In this document: positions 17,703-28,027 of the stretch, one piece after another
Layout of the letters: every line of letters begins with the position of its first letter
Numbering within the stretch: position 1 is the stretch's first letter
DNA from: Alkalilimnicola ehrlichii
GTDB lineage: Bacteria > Pseudomonadota > Gammaproteobacteria > Nitrococcales > AK92
Direction of reading: 5' to 3'
Length of the DNA stretch: 64,000 nucleotides
Assembly: GCF_003399765.1 (NCBI RefSeq)
Contig: NZ_NFZV01000008.1
Span: forward strand, 1-64,000
Made by a program: the position numbers and the translations under genes
Notes under the pieces: model-generated
Told to the model about the DNA's origin: nothing
Database searches by the model: none
Seen by the model: only the letters and a program-made list of their open reading frames with translations

Positions 17703-18409
17703 GTGCGAAAGGCCCTACTTGTGCTTCTGGTTATGGCTTTCACGCTGTTCGGCAGCGTCCACGCCGGCAACGACCTGTTGATCCTGTTCGAATCCAATGC
17801 CGCCAGCGAGAGCATCGGTACAACCAACAACGGACGCCTCGTTAACGGCAAGCGGCTGCCCTCCTCCGGCCCCAACTTCGCACCTACTCTCGCCTGGGTT
17901 CGCTGATTGGCAGAACAGCCGTGCATGACCGGGTACGCGACACCGTTCTCGGCGCGTACCGGCAACTTGCGGAAGAGCACCCGGAGCTGGTGTTCGTATA
18001 CGGCGAAACCGGCTGGCCCTGGGGCGGTAGGTTTCGCCCGCACCGCACGCATCAAAACGGCTTATCGGTGGACTTTATGGTGCCGGTCAGAAAAGACGCT
18101 CGCAGCGTGCCGCTACCGACACACCCCTTCAACAAGTGGGGCTACGCCATTAGCTTCGATCGCGAAGGCCGCTCCGGCGAGCTTCAGATTGACTTTGAAG
18201 CCATCGCCGCACATCTGCATGCGCTAATCGCGGCAGGCCGGGAGCACGGCGTGGGCATCGAACTCGTGGTATTTGCGCCCGACCTGCAACAGCACCTTTT
18301 CGACACCGAATCCGGTGCTGAGCTGCGCGATAAGATTCGGTTTAACGTTAACCCTTCGTGGGTACGGCACGACGATCACTACCACGTCGATTTTCGGCTA
18401 GAGCGATGA
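17703..18409 (+). pseudogene. Penicillin-insensitive murein endopeptidase (MepA/M74-like), frame broken once
   Basis: Two fragments in different frames together make one M74-type endopeptidase. The first has a signal peptide (MRKALLVLLVMAFTLFGSVHA) and LVNGKRLPSSGPNFA. After a shift near 17880-17885 the second frame continues YSRLGSLIGRTAVHDRVRD, then HRTHQNGLSVDFMVPV and WVRHDDHYHVDFRLER, which hold the zinc-ligand His/Asp pattern (HxxxxSVDF, HYHVDF). Family members cut D-Ala-mDap cross-links in the periplasm. One missing base between GCA and CCT would restore a continuous protein (GPNFATYSRLGS-like). The GTG start at 17703 has an AAGGATCG site. It is either a recent pseudogene or a sequence error. 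Confidence 0.8.
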
Positions 18410-18491
18410 GCGAGCGTTGCAGCACGTTAGCGAAAGCCTTCTACTGTATAACCATCAAACGGCCACCCGATGATGTTAGGGCGCTATTGGA

Positions 18492-19022
18492 ATGAAAACC
18501 GCCAACCTACTCCTTGTACTAATCGTAATTGCGGGCCTAGCCGGATGTGAGAAAGCCGCAGATGTCGCTTCCCCAGAGCTATACGAAAAGCATGGCGTTA
18601 GCTTCTCCTATCCTGGCAATTGGAAAATTACCGAAGATGCGCAGCAAGGCAGTGTTAGGCAGATCATCGTAGAAAGTCCCGGCGATGCTATCGTCATAGC
18701 ATTGATCTACCCGGCAGCGGATGCCGTTAGCCTAAACGAGTTTGCCGAACGGTTTGCAAGCCATGTGCAGCAAGAGGCCTCCATAATCACCATGGATAAA
18801 GCGACTTTCTCGTCCTCGCCGGAGGCGAACACCCGTATACGAGAGCGCTTTAATGTGTCGCTGTTAGGCGTGAAGGTGCCCCACGTGCGGGAATATAACC
18901 GAGCGGAAGGCGGCGACACCGTCGCCTTTCTGGTCAGCCAAGCCGCAGAAGAAGACCTAGCCAAGGTGAAGCCTGGGTTCGAGCTTATTGTCGACACCTT
19001 CAAGCTGCTCACATCGAATTAA
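18492..19022 (+). CDS. Putative lipoprotein of unknown function
   Basis: A 176-residue protein whose signal peptide ends in a lipobox (IAGLAGC, Cys19), so it is probably anchored in a membrane facing the periplasm. The mature part contains YEKHGVSFSYPGNWKI, a pattern of the PsbP-like/DUF1795 beta-sandwich group, and alternates short strands with helices. I infer only this fold likeness and no reaction. It stands alone between the endopeptidase and the convergent iron-linked operon. Confidence 0.7.
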   Translation: MKTANLLLVLIVIAGLAGCEKAADVASPELYEKHGVSFSYPGNWKITEDAQQGSVRQIIVESPGDAIVIALIYPAADAVSLNEFAERFASHVQQEASIITMDKATFSSSPEANTRIRERFNVSLLGVKVPHVREYNRAEGGDTVAFLVSQAAEEDLAKVKPGFELIVDTFKLLTSN

Positions 19023-19060
19023 GAGTTCGGCGCTTCTAGATACGTAGGCGAGCCTCCTGG

Positions 19061-19423
19061 CTAGGCGAGCCCCGCCCAAAAAATCAGCGGCCAAGCGCTT
19101 GCCGCCGACATTAATGCAGCCCAGCCTAAACCGGGCAACCAGCGCGGGGCATAGCTCAACAGAACGACAGGAAACAACGCAGCGACGGTTAATATACCGA
19201 ACCAACCCGAGAACCCAGTCCCGACTCCCCAAGCCGACATGCTCAGCAGTACGGAGACCAGCAGCAACACCCAGCCGCCCCAAAACAACCGACGGCGTGG
19301 TGGCTCGGCCAGCTTCGATAAAGGCAAGGCCAGCCGATAATGCCGCTCCTTGGCCAAACACAACCCGATCATACCGGCAATGGCGGTGGCAAACGCCGTA
19401 AAGGTGGTAATTATCTCGATCAT
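19061..19423 (-). CDS. DUF3325-family membrane protein
   Basis: A 120-residue protein with four hydrophobic segments (FTAFATAIAGMIGLCL, LFWGGWVLLLVSVLLSM, FGILTVAALFPVVLLSYA, WAALMSAASAWPLIFWAG). Size, topology and position after a PepSY-associated protein match DUF3325, found in iron-uptake operons with DUF3649 and PepSY proteins. The ATG at 19423 overlaps the stop of the PepSY gene (ATGA). A longer upstream frame is antisense-like noise. Role unknown; the context suggests siderophore iron release or ferric reduction at the inner membrane. Confidence 0.8.
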   Translation of the reverse strand: MIEIITTFTAFATAIAGMIGLCLAKERHYRLALPLSKLAEPPRRRLFWGGWVLLLVSVLLSMSAWGVGTGFSGWFGILTVAALFPVVLLSYAPRWLPGLGWAALMSAASAWPLIFWAGLA

Positions 19424-21040
19424 GACGCGGATTCCGCATTGGCCGCTTCGATGCGGAGCTGTTTGTCTCGCCGACGCTTTGGCTTCTGTGGCTGAACCGC
19501 GCGCTGACGTTTGGCTAGGCGATAGCTTACCGCGGCGAACACCAGCCCCAGCGCCAAGGCCGTGAGGTCGAAACCGGCCAGGGGCCAGTCGCCAACAGCC
19601 AGACTTTGCCCAAGGTGGCGCTCGGTCGTTAACAGGTTTAACACCGGAATCAGCGCAAAAGCCGCCGCCGCCAGCGCGAACTGCTCGCGCCAAGCCTGTG
19701 CTGGCGGGCGTAGAGCGGCGTGGACGAGCAGCGCCAACCAGGTAATGAACATGGCGTGCACTTCCCACACCTCCCGTTGCACCATATCCGGCGGAAGTAG
19801 GCGGTTGGCCCAGAAATAGGCCGCTATGGCCGTAAACAGCCCCGCCACCACGCCAACGTTGATCCTTTCCACCAATATCAACCCGCGATGGCTACCGTTA
19901 GCCCGGCGCTCCGCCTGCTGGCGCGCTTCACCGTCCACAGTACTAACCCCGTGGCCACCATCGCAGTGCCCAAAACACCGGAGAGAAAGTAAAGCCAACG
20001 CAATACCGGCCCGGCGAACAGCCCCTCATGCAGGCCCAGTAACACCGCCCAAACCGCATTGGATATCGACGCCACAGCAGGCGCGACTTCCAGCAACTCC
20101 CCACTCACACCGTCGAAGATCAACTCCTCGCCGCTGCGCAGCGGCCCTTGGGCGTGACTGGCCCGGAGGATGACGCGGGCATTGCTATCGCCCGGGTAAC
20201 GTATATCTACATGCCGGAGTACACCGGCGCCCCAGCGCGCCTCGGCCTTTAGAATCATCGGCTCCAGGGAGGTTAACGGCGCCGATTCGCCGCTTGATAC
20301 GACGGCCGGGGTCGAGAATATCTCTTGGAACGCCACCTGTCGCGCCTCCGGGCCGGTGCCGTAATGCGCCGAGACAACCAAAGGCATATAAACGAAGGCC
20401 ATGAAGATAAGGCCGGAGTAGGTAATCATCAGGTGGAAAGGCAGGGCCAGCACACTCAGCACATTATGCGCATCCAACCAGGATCGCTGACCCTTACCGG
20501 GACGAAAAGTAAAGAAATCCTTAAAAATCTTTTTGTGAACAATGATGCCGGTGACGATGGCGACCAGCATAAACATCGTCGCTAGGCCGACAATCCAATC
20601 CGCCACCGTACTCGGCAGATAGTGCAAGCGCCAATGCATCCGGTAAAGCTGCTGGCCGCCGCCGGTGGCGCGGGCATCGAATGACTCGCCGGTGACTGCG
20701 TCCATTTCCTGATTGCCGTTGACGGCACTCGCGCCGTCCTCGACGCTGGCCCCCGCCAGAAAATGCGTGCATAGGGTTGGTTACGGTCGATAGGCAACGC
20801 GACTAACCAGCGCCCTGCCCCCGGAGCTTCCTCTTCCAACCGAGAGAGCCCGACGGCAACCGTGTCGACAGCCGACGAGCCAACTTGTGCCTGGGGGAGT
20901 TCCGGCTGCATCCAGCGGTCGATCTCGGTATCGAAGTAGCCCGCAGTACCGGTGACGAACATGAAAAACAGCACCCAACCAAGAATCAACCCGGCCCAGG
21001 TGTGGAGCCAGGCCATGGCTTGACGAAACCCTTCTTTCAC
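19420..21040 (-). pseudogene. PepSY-associated transmembrane protein (iron-uptake type), frame broken twice
   Basis: Three frame segments join into one PepSY-TM protein of about 540 residues. Segment 1 (from GTG 21040) reads AMAWLHTWAGLILGWVLFFM and PYARIFWRG. Segment 2 reads YRMHWRLHYLPSTVADWIVG, WLDAHNVLSVLALPFHL and LHEGLFAGPVLRWLYFLSG. Segment 3 reads LILVERINVGVVAGLF and YFWANRLLPP. The first break is in a C5 run at 20750-20754 and the second near 19926; one missing base repairs each. Relatives (PiuB-like) sit beside siderophore receptors and are thought to help ferric-siderophore reduction or import. The GTG start overlaps the DUF3649 stop (GTGA). Confidence 0.8.
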
Positions 21041-21378
21041 GATGCCATCCCGATCAACAACCAAGCAAGCAGACCGCATACGGCCGAAGCGCCCAGTAGG
21101 CCGAGCCAGGCGCGCCAAGCGCTGCGGGTAGCGAACACCCAGAGGGCGACGGCGGTATAGATCGAGAAGCTCGCCAACAGAGCAACGGTGACGGCTTCGC
21201 CGCGCTCGAGCGGTAGCAAGGCCGCGAGGAGAATAGCGCCCAGGTTAGCCAGCGCATAACCGCCGACGATGGCCGCGACCGTCCGAGAGGCAATACCTAA
21301 CGCCGGGCTTGCTCCGACTCGACCAAGCAACCGAGCGCTCTCACCGACACCCGATGGCTGTTGCAGCGGTTGTTTCAC
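21037..21378 (-). CDS. DUF3649-family membrane protein
   Basis: A 113-residue protein with three hydrophobic segments (IVGGYALANLGAILLAALLP, TVALLASFSIYTAVALWVF, GLLGASAVCGLLAWLLIG). ASRTVAAIVGGYALA resembles the start of DUF3649 iron-transporter-associated proteins. It is the first gene of a three-gene operon (DUF3649, PepSY, DUF3325), each overlapping the next. The GTG at 21378 has a GGGAGGG site. An 18-bp palindrome with Fur-box character lies 174 bp upstream. Confidence 0.75.
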   Translation of the reverse strand: MKQPLQQPSGVGESARLLGRVGASPALGIASRTVAAIVGGYALANLGAILLAALLPLERGEAVTVALLASFSIYTAVALWVFATRSAWRAWLGLLGASAVCGLLAWLLIGMAS

Positions 21379-21551
21379 GTAAACCCTCCCCTACTGCGGG
21401 CACCGAAGCGAGACTCGGCCCACCAACTTGCGAATTTTCTTCCCGTTGTATGAAAAGCGGTGACGCTGAAACGGTATCGACCATCTAGCGACGCGGATAC
21501 GGAAAATCCGTGGCGCCTCGGGCGAAGCCGGAACAGGAGAATAACCGCCTT

Positions 21552-21569
21552 ATTATCGAAAACGATAAT
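21552..21569. promoter_or_regulatory. Palindrome attatcg-aaaa-cgataat, possible Fur-type operator
   Basis: Two 7-bp arms (attatcg and cgataat) flank an AAAA spacer. The GATAAT half-sites resemble those of Fur boxes. It lies upstream of a DUF3649-PepSY-DUF3325 operon usually controlled by iron. Distance (174 bp) is long for a direct operator, so the assignment is tentative. Confidence 0.4.
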
Positions 21570-21606
21570 TGTTCGTATTTTCTTTTATAAAGATGATCAG
21601 GTCAAT

Positions 21607-21656
21607 GCGCTCACGCACGCCCCTGGGGCAACAGACAACGGTGCTGTGACAGGCAG
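21607..21656 (+). repeat. Left copy of a 50-bp imperfect direct repeat
   Basis: Aligns without gaps to 26853-26902 with 37 of 50 bases identical (core cgcacgcccct...ggcaaca...acggtgc). Many differences fall on third positions of a shared frame (ALTHAPGATDNGAVTG versus ALSHAPSATSDGAVTG). The two copies bracket the AraC and oxidoreductase pair. Confidence 0.6.
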
Positions 21657-21713
21657 TTTGCCGAACCCGATTTAGGGCGCTCTGGAGTCAACCGTGAACT
21701 GCCGGAGAGTTAA

Positions 21714-22753
21714 CTACTCCCCGTGATCCCGACCCGATGCATCCTTACCTTTGCGCGCCAAGCCGGCACGGTAGGCCCCCGGGGTCGTGCCGGTCCAGCT
21801 GCGAAACGCCCGGATAAACGAGCTTTGCTCGGAATAGCCGAGCAACAGCGCCACATCCGTTTGCGCCAGGGCTGGATCAGCCAGGTATTGTCTGGCCAAG
21901 GTGTGACGGGTATGCGCGAGCAGGCCGCGATAGCTGTAGCCCGCAGTACGCAGTTGGCGGTAGAAGGTGCGCAGGGGCAGCCGAGCGCCTGAGCGACAGA
22001 TTCGGCACTGACGTCGCCATTTTTCATCGATTCGACGATCTGCTCCTGCACCCGCGAGAAGAATGCCCCCATGTGCCCGCCTTCGAGTCGCGGCGCCTGC
22101 TCAAGCAGAGCCTGCGCCTGCTGCTCAAGCAGGCGCAGCAGGTACGGGTCCTTGCTGGAAATCGACAGCGCCAGCAGGTGCGCCGGAATAGCCAGTTCGA
22201 TGGCACTGCGGTCGAAGTCCACCGGGCAACCGAGCAACACCTGATACACGCTCCCGTCGCGCGGCCTGGGAAACGGCAACCCCGCACGCAGCGGCGTGAC
22301 CGGCCTGCCTATCAGCGTCTGACACAGGCTGACAAACCCCGCAAGGCTGAACTCGCTGGCCAGCGGCGTGTTGGCCACGGCCTGAGTCCAGCGCATATAC
22401 AACACGCCATCCCTGAGCCAGGCACGTGAGACTAGTCCACCCTGCAGCAAGGCGTGGTATCGATGGTAGCGCGCTAGCGCCTGACCCAGCGTGCCACAGG
22501 AAGACACCATGTAACCAAGCACGCCAAAATGGCGGGGCTGGACCGACAAACCCAGGCGAACACCCAAAGCATCGACCGGGTCCAGTTGCCACACCGACTC
22601 CAGCAACTGGCAGAACCGCTGCGCCGACACATTGGGCGATTCGAGCTCCTGGCGCATCTCGCCCAGCAGCTCAGCCGCCGGCAGATCAAGCTCCTGCACG
22701 TAGGTCTTTAAAGGTTCGATAAAACCTGAAGCAAGGTAATCGATTTTACTCAT
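21714..22753 (-). pseudogene. AraC-family transcriptional regulator (OruR/ArgR-like), frame broken once
   Basis: The N-terminal 240 residues form an arabinose-binding-like sensory domain of the type in OruR-like regulators (MSKIDYLASGFIEPLKTYV, CQLLESVWQLDPVDALGVRL, HFGVLGYMVSSCGTLGQAL). The helix-turn-helix tail continues in another frame: LRTFYRQLRTAGYSYRGLLA, VALLLGYSEQSSFIRAFRSW, GTTPGAYRAGLARKG. The break is in a G4 run at 21974-21977; one more C on the coding strand restores LGCPLRTFYR. It is divergent from the Fd-FNR-molybdenum fusion gene, with 116 bp between, and is the likely local regulator. The effector is unknown. Confidence 0.8.
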
Positions 22754-22787
22754 GACCCCGCACTATCGGCACACTGGCACAAAATGT

Positions 22788-22801
22788 CAATCGATCGATT
22801 G
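22788..22801. promoter_or_regulatory. 14-bp perfect palindrome in the divergent AraC / oxidoreductase promoter region
   Basis: caatcgatcgattg is a perfect palindrome, framed by two tgtcaat direct repeats (22785-22791 and 22803-22809). It sits 34 bp upstream of the AraC start and 68 bp upstream of the oxidoreductase start, a good place for an operator serving both. Confidence 0.5.
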
Positions 22802-22869
22802 CTGTCAATACGAGCCTATAAGGCACGACCTACCATGCAAGGCTTTGCTGTCCCTGCGCGGAGTAGATC

Positions 22870-25800
22870 ATGGCGTACGTAGTCACCCAGAACTGTATTG
22901 GCAACAAGCACACCAGCTGCGTTGATGTCTGTCCGGTCGAGGCATTCCGCGAAGCGCCGGAGATGCTGTTCATCGATCCGGATGTCTGTATTGACTGCAA
23001 CGCCTGTATTTCGGCCTGCCCAGAAGGGGCCATCTTCCCGCGCAGCATGGTACCGCAAGACCAGCAAGCCTTTATTGCCCGCAATGCTGAGGGCGCCAAG
23101 ACCCACCCTCCGATCCGCGAAAGCATCAAAGCCGGCCAACATGCTGCCAGTCCGCTGGCGCGGCTGCCGGGTCGCTTTGCCATTGTCGGCTCGGGCCCGA
23201 GCGGCTTCTACGCCGCCGAAGCGCTGATGAAGCAGATGCCTGCCGCCCGCGTGGACATGTTCGAGCGGCTGCCGACGCCCTTTGGCCTGGTGCGCTACGG
23301 CGTAGCGCCGGATCACCCGCGCATCAAATCGGTGACGGCGGGCTTCGAGCGCATCGCCGAGTCGCCGCAATTTCGCTTCTTTGGCAACGTAGAGATCGGC
23401 CGCGATCTGACCAGCGCCGAGCTGCGTCAGCACTACCACGGCGTCATCTACGCCACCGGCGGCTCAAAAAGCCGCCCGCTGACGCTGCCGGGCGCCGAGA
23501 GCGGAAACATCTTTGGCTCGTCGAATTTTGTCGGCTGGTACAACGGCCATCCGGATGAGGCCGCACTCGCCCCTGCCCTAGCCGGCCCTACGGCGGCGAT
23601 CGTCGGCATCGGCAACGTGGCCCTGGACATTGCCCGCTTGCTGGTATTACCCCACGCGCAACTGGCCAAGACCGACATCGCCGATGCCGCCCTGCGGGCA
23701 CTGGCCGACAGCGGCATCGAAGAGGTCTGCCTGCTGGCTCGCCGGGGCCCGGCGCAGGCGGCCTTCACACCGAAGGAGCTGGAGCAGTTAATGGCCGTTC
23801 CCGGCCTGCAACTGCTGGTCGACCCGGCGGATCTGGAACTGGACGCCGCCACCGAGCGGCAGCTTCAACAGCCCGAGTATGCCGAGGCCCGGCAAAACCT
23901 GAACCTGCTGCACGAAATCGCCAACCGGCCCCAGGCCACGGGCAAGCGCATTCGCTTCATGTTCTACACCAGCCCAACCCACTTTAGCGCTGCCGACGGC
24001 CAAGTCAGCACTGTGCATGCCCAGCGCACCGAACTGATCCGCAACGACCAGGGCCAGCTGGTTGCCCGCCCTGGCGAGCAGACCCTCGATATTCCGGCCA
24101 CGCTAGTCGTGCATGCCATCGGCTATCAGGGCTCGGCCATCGACGAACTGCCCTTCGATAGCGGGCGTGGCGTCATGCAGCATGAGCAAGGCCGCATCGC
24201 CGACAACGGCGACAGCCGCGATTACGTCGCCGGTTGGATCAAGCGCGGCGCCAGCGGCGTCATTGGCAGTAACCGCCAATGCGCCACGGAAAGCGTGCAA
24301 CGTCTGCTCGACGACCTGGGCAGCAGCCTGCCTCCGCTGGCCGAAGCAGAGATCGAAACACTGCTTGCAGCGCGTCGGGTCGACACCGTCAGCCTCGCCG
24401 ACTGGCGCCTGCTGGATCAGCACGAGCAGGCCCTTGGCCGCGCCGAAGGCCGCACGCGACGCAAGATCGTGCATATCGAAGAAATGCTGGCGGTCATCCG
24501 CAATGGCCGGGCCCGCGAAGCCGAACAGGCCAGGCTGCCGGTGAAAACTCATTTCCGCGCCTGCACCCTGTGCGAGGCTATGTGCGGGGTGATCATCGAA
24601 ACCCAGGGCGAGCAGATTCTGTCGGTCAGCGGCGACCCGGACGACCCGCACAGCCAGGGCCATATCTGTCCCAAAGGCTATGCCCTGCAAGACCTGCACA
24701 ACGACCCCGACCGCCTGCGCACACCGCTGGAAAAGGTCAACGGCGAATGGCTGCCGATCGACTGGGACAGCGCGTTGGACAAGGTGGCGGCCAAGCTGGT
24801 GGCGATCCAGCAACAACATGGCAACGACGCCATCGCCGGATACTGGGGCAACCCCACTTCGCACAACCTTGGCTTGATGCTGGCTTCCGGCTCGCTGCGC
24901 AAGGCGCTGGCAACCCGCAACGTCTCCTCGGCCGCCTCGCTGGACCAGATGCCGCATCAGTTGACGTCCTATCTGATGTTCGGTCATAGCCAGTTGTTCA
25001 CTATTCCGGACATCGACCGCACCCGCTACATGCTAATGCTCGGCGCCAACCCGGCCGCCTCCAACGGCAGCCTGATGACCGCGGGAGACATCCTCAAACG
25101 CCTGGAGAACATCCGCGAGCGCGGCGGCAAGGTCGTGCTGGTTGACCCGCGCCGCACCGAGTCGGCGCGCTATGTCGATGAGCACCAGTTCATCCGCCCG
25201 AGGACTGATGCGTTCTTCCTGCTCGGCCTGATCCGGCACGTACTCGACAAGGGCCTGAGCAAACCCGGCCGTCTGCGCGAACTGGCCGATGACTGGGACG
25301 CACTGGCGCCGTTATTCGAAGGCCTGTCGCTGGAGCAGATCAGCGCCCGCTGCGGAATCGCGGTAAGCGATATCCAGCGTATTGCCGAAGACTTTGCCGC
25401 CGCCGAATGCGCCGTCTGCTACGGCCGCATGGGCGTGTCCACGCAGAGCTACGGGGCGCTGAACCACTGGCTGATGCAGGTACTGAACATACTCACCGGC
25501 AACCTCGACCGCCGGCGGCGCATGATGTTCACCACCCCGCGTTCAACAAGGCGCAGAGCCGGCGCATGGGCAGCTTTAATACCTACCAGAGTCGCGTACG
25601 CGGCCTGCCCGAGTTCGACCGTTACTTCCCCGCCGTGACGCTGGCCGAAGAGATGCTCACCCCGGGCGAGGGACAGGTGCGTGGCTTTGTCTGCGTCGCG
25701 GGCAACCCCGTCTTGTCGACGCCGAATGGCCGACAGTTGGACGAGGCGTTGGCGCAACTCGAGTTCATGGTGTCGATCGATTTCTATCTGAACGAGACCT

Positions 25801-26738
25801 CGCGCCATGCCGACATTATCCTGCCGCCTACCGGGCCGCTGGAGCATGAGCAATACGATCTGGTCTTTAACATGCTCGCGGTACGTAACCTGGCGCGCTA
25901 CAGCGATCCGGTATTCGAGGCACCGGCAGGCACTCGCTGCGATTGGGATATTGTGCAGGGGCTGGCGCAGCGCATCGAAGCGCTGAAGAACCCAGGTTCG
26001 GGCCCGGCACGACAAATGCCGACGCCCGAGCAGATTCTCGACCATGGTCTAAAGACCGGCCCTTATGGCGAGGGCTTCTGCGAATACAATAGCGGCGAGC
26101 CGGTCCAACGCGACGAGCCCCTGAGCATCGAGGTACTCAAACGCTACCCGCACGGGCTGGACCTCGGGCCGATGCGCGAGTCCTTTCCGGGCTACCTGTT
26201 CACTCCGGACCGTCTGATCCACCTGACGCCGCCGGAGCTGGTCGCCGACCTGACCCGCGCCCTGGCCGATCTGCGTAGCGCCGAAAGCGGCGAAATGATG
26301 CTGATCGGACGGCGCGACCTGCGTACCAACAACTCCTGGATGCACAACAGTCAACGCCTGGTCAAAGGCGAGAACCGCTGCGCGCTGCTGATCAACCCGG
26401 CCGATGCCGAGCGTCTGGGGCTAGCCAACGACAAACCGGCACGCATCATGTCGCGCACCGGCGAGCTATTGGTCAACGTACAGATCACCGAGGACATCAT
26501 GCCTGGCGTGGTCTGCCTGCCACACGGCTGGGGACATGACCGGGAAGGAGTGAGTCTGCGCGTCGCCCAAAGCAACCCCGGCATCAACGTCAACGATATT
26601 ACCGACGATCAGGTCGTCGACACCCTGTCCGGCAACGCCGTACTCAACGGCATCCCGGTAACGGTGGCGGCATTCGGCACCCAGGAATCGACGCGAGATA
26701 TCGATTCACATGCCTATACGGATCGAGCGGCCCAGTGA
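22870..26738 (+). pseudogene. Ferredoxin / ferredoxin-NADP reductase / molybdopterin oxidoreductase fusion, frame broken once
   Basis: About 1288 residues. Residues 1-56 are a 7Fe-type ferredoxin with Cys9, 17, 21, 40, 43, 46 and 50 in the Azotobacter FdI spacing. Residues about 100-540 are an adrenodoxin-reductase/FprA-like flavoenzyme (FAD motif RFAIVGSGPSGFYAAEAL, NADPH motif AAIVGIGNVALDIARLL). From about 560 a molybdopterin oxidoreductase follows, with an N-terminal 4Fe-4S motif CTLCEAMC...CPKG, LMLGANPAASNGS, VCLPHGWGHDREG and NPGINVNDIT. The frame breaks in the C4 run at 25535-25538; an extra C gives TTPAFNKAQSRRMG. Just before it RRRR stands where relatives usually have RPGG. An NADPH-to-Fe-S-to-Mo electron path in one chain is inferred; the substrate is unknown. 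It has a CGGAG ribosome site. Confidence 0.82.
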
Positions 26739-26852
26739 CAATGCCTCGGGATATTAACGTTTCCTGAGCGAGCAAAGGCGGAGAGTTTGTCGTTCGCATT
26801 CTGCCCCCCGAGGGCTGCGAGGCTGGATGTCCGTTTAACCGGAGTAAGATCG

Positions 26853-26902
26853 GCACTGTCGCACGCCCCTTCGGCAACAAGCGACGGTGCCGTCACCGGA
26901 AA
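26853..26902 (+). repeat. Right copy of the 50-bp imperfect direct repeat
   Basis: Ungapped match to 21607-21656 (74 percent identity, same orientation). It lies in the 169-bp convergent gap between the oxidoreductase stop and the PchR-like regulator stop. Confidence 0.6.
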
Positions 26903-26907
26903 CCGAG

Positions 26908-27873
26908 CTATTGCACTGTGGTTCCTTTACTTCGCCGCCGCGATACGGTTTTGGGCGATGTACCGAAATAGCGGCTGAAGGCGACGCTGAAGTTGCCGGG
27001 GTGAGTATAGCCCACGCGATAAGCCGTCTGCGCCACCTGACAGCCGCTGACAAGCAAGGCGTGGGCTTTCTCCATGCGCAGCGCCAGCAGCATACGCCCC
27101 GGCGTCGTGTTGAACAGGGTGCGGAACCCTTGTTTGAGCTTGCTGGCGTTCAAACCCACCTGGCTGCTGAGATAGCCGATGGTCAGCGGCTGGTCGAGCG
27201 CGCCGCGCATGAGGTCGCGCGCACGTTCCAGCTTCTCCACTTCGTCCAAGCTCAATGTGTCGCTAGCGCATGGCTTTGGCAGCAGATGCTCCAGCTGGTC
27301 GGCCAAAATGCTCAGCGCATGGATGCTCAGGGTCAGCGGCCGACAACCCAGCCGAACCCCGGTCGTCAGCGTACGCAGGTGCGCCGCGCTGATCCCGGAG
27401 GTTTTCCCCAAGTGCAAACGCGTTACCGGCCCCGACCCCAGCAGGCGGTGCGCATCGTCGGCGCCGGCGTAGTGGCGTAAGCGCCGCTCGCTGACCAGTA
27501 GGCGCAACTGGCGAACCGGGTTGCCGCCCTCGTAGCGCCGTTCGCCCCGGCTTTCCCGAAATGCGGTAATGGTGGTGTGGCCGGCAAGAAAATCCACCTG
27601 CTGACCGTCCGCGCCGGTGTAGCGGGACTGCCCCCACAGTCCGAAGGTCAATACCAGCGTATGGCTATCGTGCGGGTTGCTGGTTTCCTCGATCAGCCGG
27701 CCGTCGGGCCGGTAGTCCGTGTACGCTAGTGCCAGTCCGTCGTCGAGCGTCAGCAGATCGGTATGGCAACGCCCGACTTGAGCGGGTAACGCACGCCGGC
27801 TCGCAGCCGGGGAGCTGGCGACGGTTTGAACGACAGCATCATCCGGGGTAATTCGCAACGGTGCGCATGGCAT
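26908..27873 (-). CDS. AraC-family regulator, PchR-like (siderophore-responsive)
   Basis: A 321-residue regulator with a C-terminal AraC domain: LDQPLTIGYLSSQVGLNASK, LKQGFRTLFNTTPGRML, ALLVSGCQVAQTAYRVGYTH and NFSVAFSRYFGTSPK. The length and KLKQGF.T.F.TTP pattern are those of PchR-type activators, which bind an incoming ferric siderophore. The ATG at 27873 has a GGGAG site; a longer frame is unlikely. It is divergent from a TonB receptor, O-methyltransferase and RhtX/FptX-type transporter gene set, so it probably switches on uptake when that siderophore is present. Confidence 0.88.
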   Translation of the reverse strand: MPCAPLRITPDDAVVQTVASSPAASRRALPAQVGRCHTDLLTLDDGLALAYTDYRPDGRLIEETSNPHDSHTLVLTFGLWGQSRYTGADGQQVDFLAGHTTITAFRESRGERRYEGGNPVRQLRLLVSERRLRHYAGADDAHRLLGSGPVTRLHLGKTSGISAAHLRTLTTGVRLGCRPLTLSIHALSILADQLEHLLPKPCASDTLSLDEVEKLERARDLMRGALDQPLTIGYLSSQVGLNASKLKQGFRTLFNTTPGRMLLALRMEKAHALLVSGCQVAQTAYRVGYTHPGNFSVAFSRYFGTSPKTVSRRRSKGTTVQ

Positions 27874-27997
27874 GACCTTTACTCCCTGAAACCGTCTACA
27901 TCCGTTTGCATACGAATCGCTGCCGATGGCATATGAAACGCAGATGAGACGCATTCGTGTTTTCCCATAGAATCCTCTTCATAAGAGTCTTGGTCAA

Positions 27998-28011
27998 TGC
28001 CCAATTGGGCA
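27998..28011. promoter_or_regulatory. Palindrome tgcccaattgggca upstream of the siderophore receptor
   Basis: A perfect 14-bp palindrome lies 16 bp before the receptor ATG, between regulator and receptor. A GGAGGGGA ribosome site follows it. It could be an operator or a structure near the ribosome site. Confidence 0.45.
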
Positions 28012-28027
28012 CGAATGGAGGGGAACG

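Larger units (their letters stand above)
21379..21713. other. Intergenic region between the iron operon and the AraC gene
   Basis: This 335-bp stretch carries no convincing gene. It holds the upstream region of the DUF3649 operon, an AT-rich palindrome at 21552-21569 and the left copy of a 50-bp repeat at 21607-21656. A short open frame across it is not supported by a ribosome site. Confidence 0.7.

Noticed and set aside
17703-18409. Programmed ribosomal frameshifting in the endopeptidase gene
   Set aside because: There is no slippery heptamer, stimulatory hairpin or internal ribosome site at the break, and similar one-base breaks occur in ten other unrelated genes.
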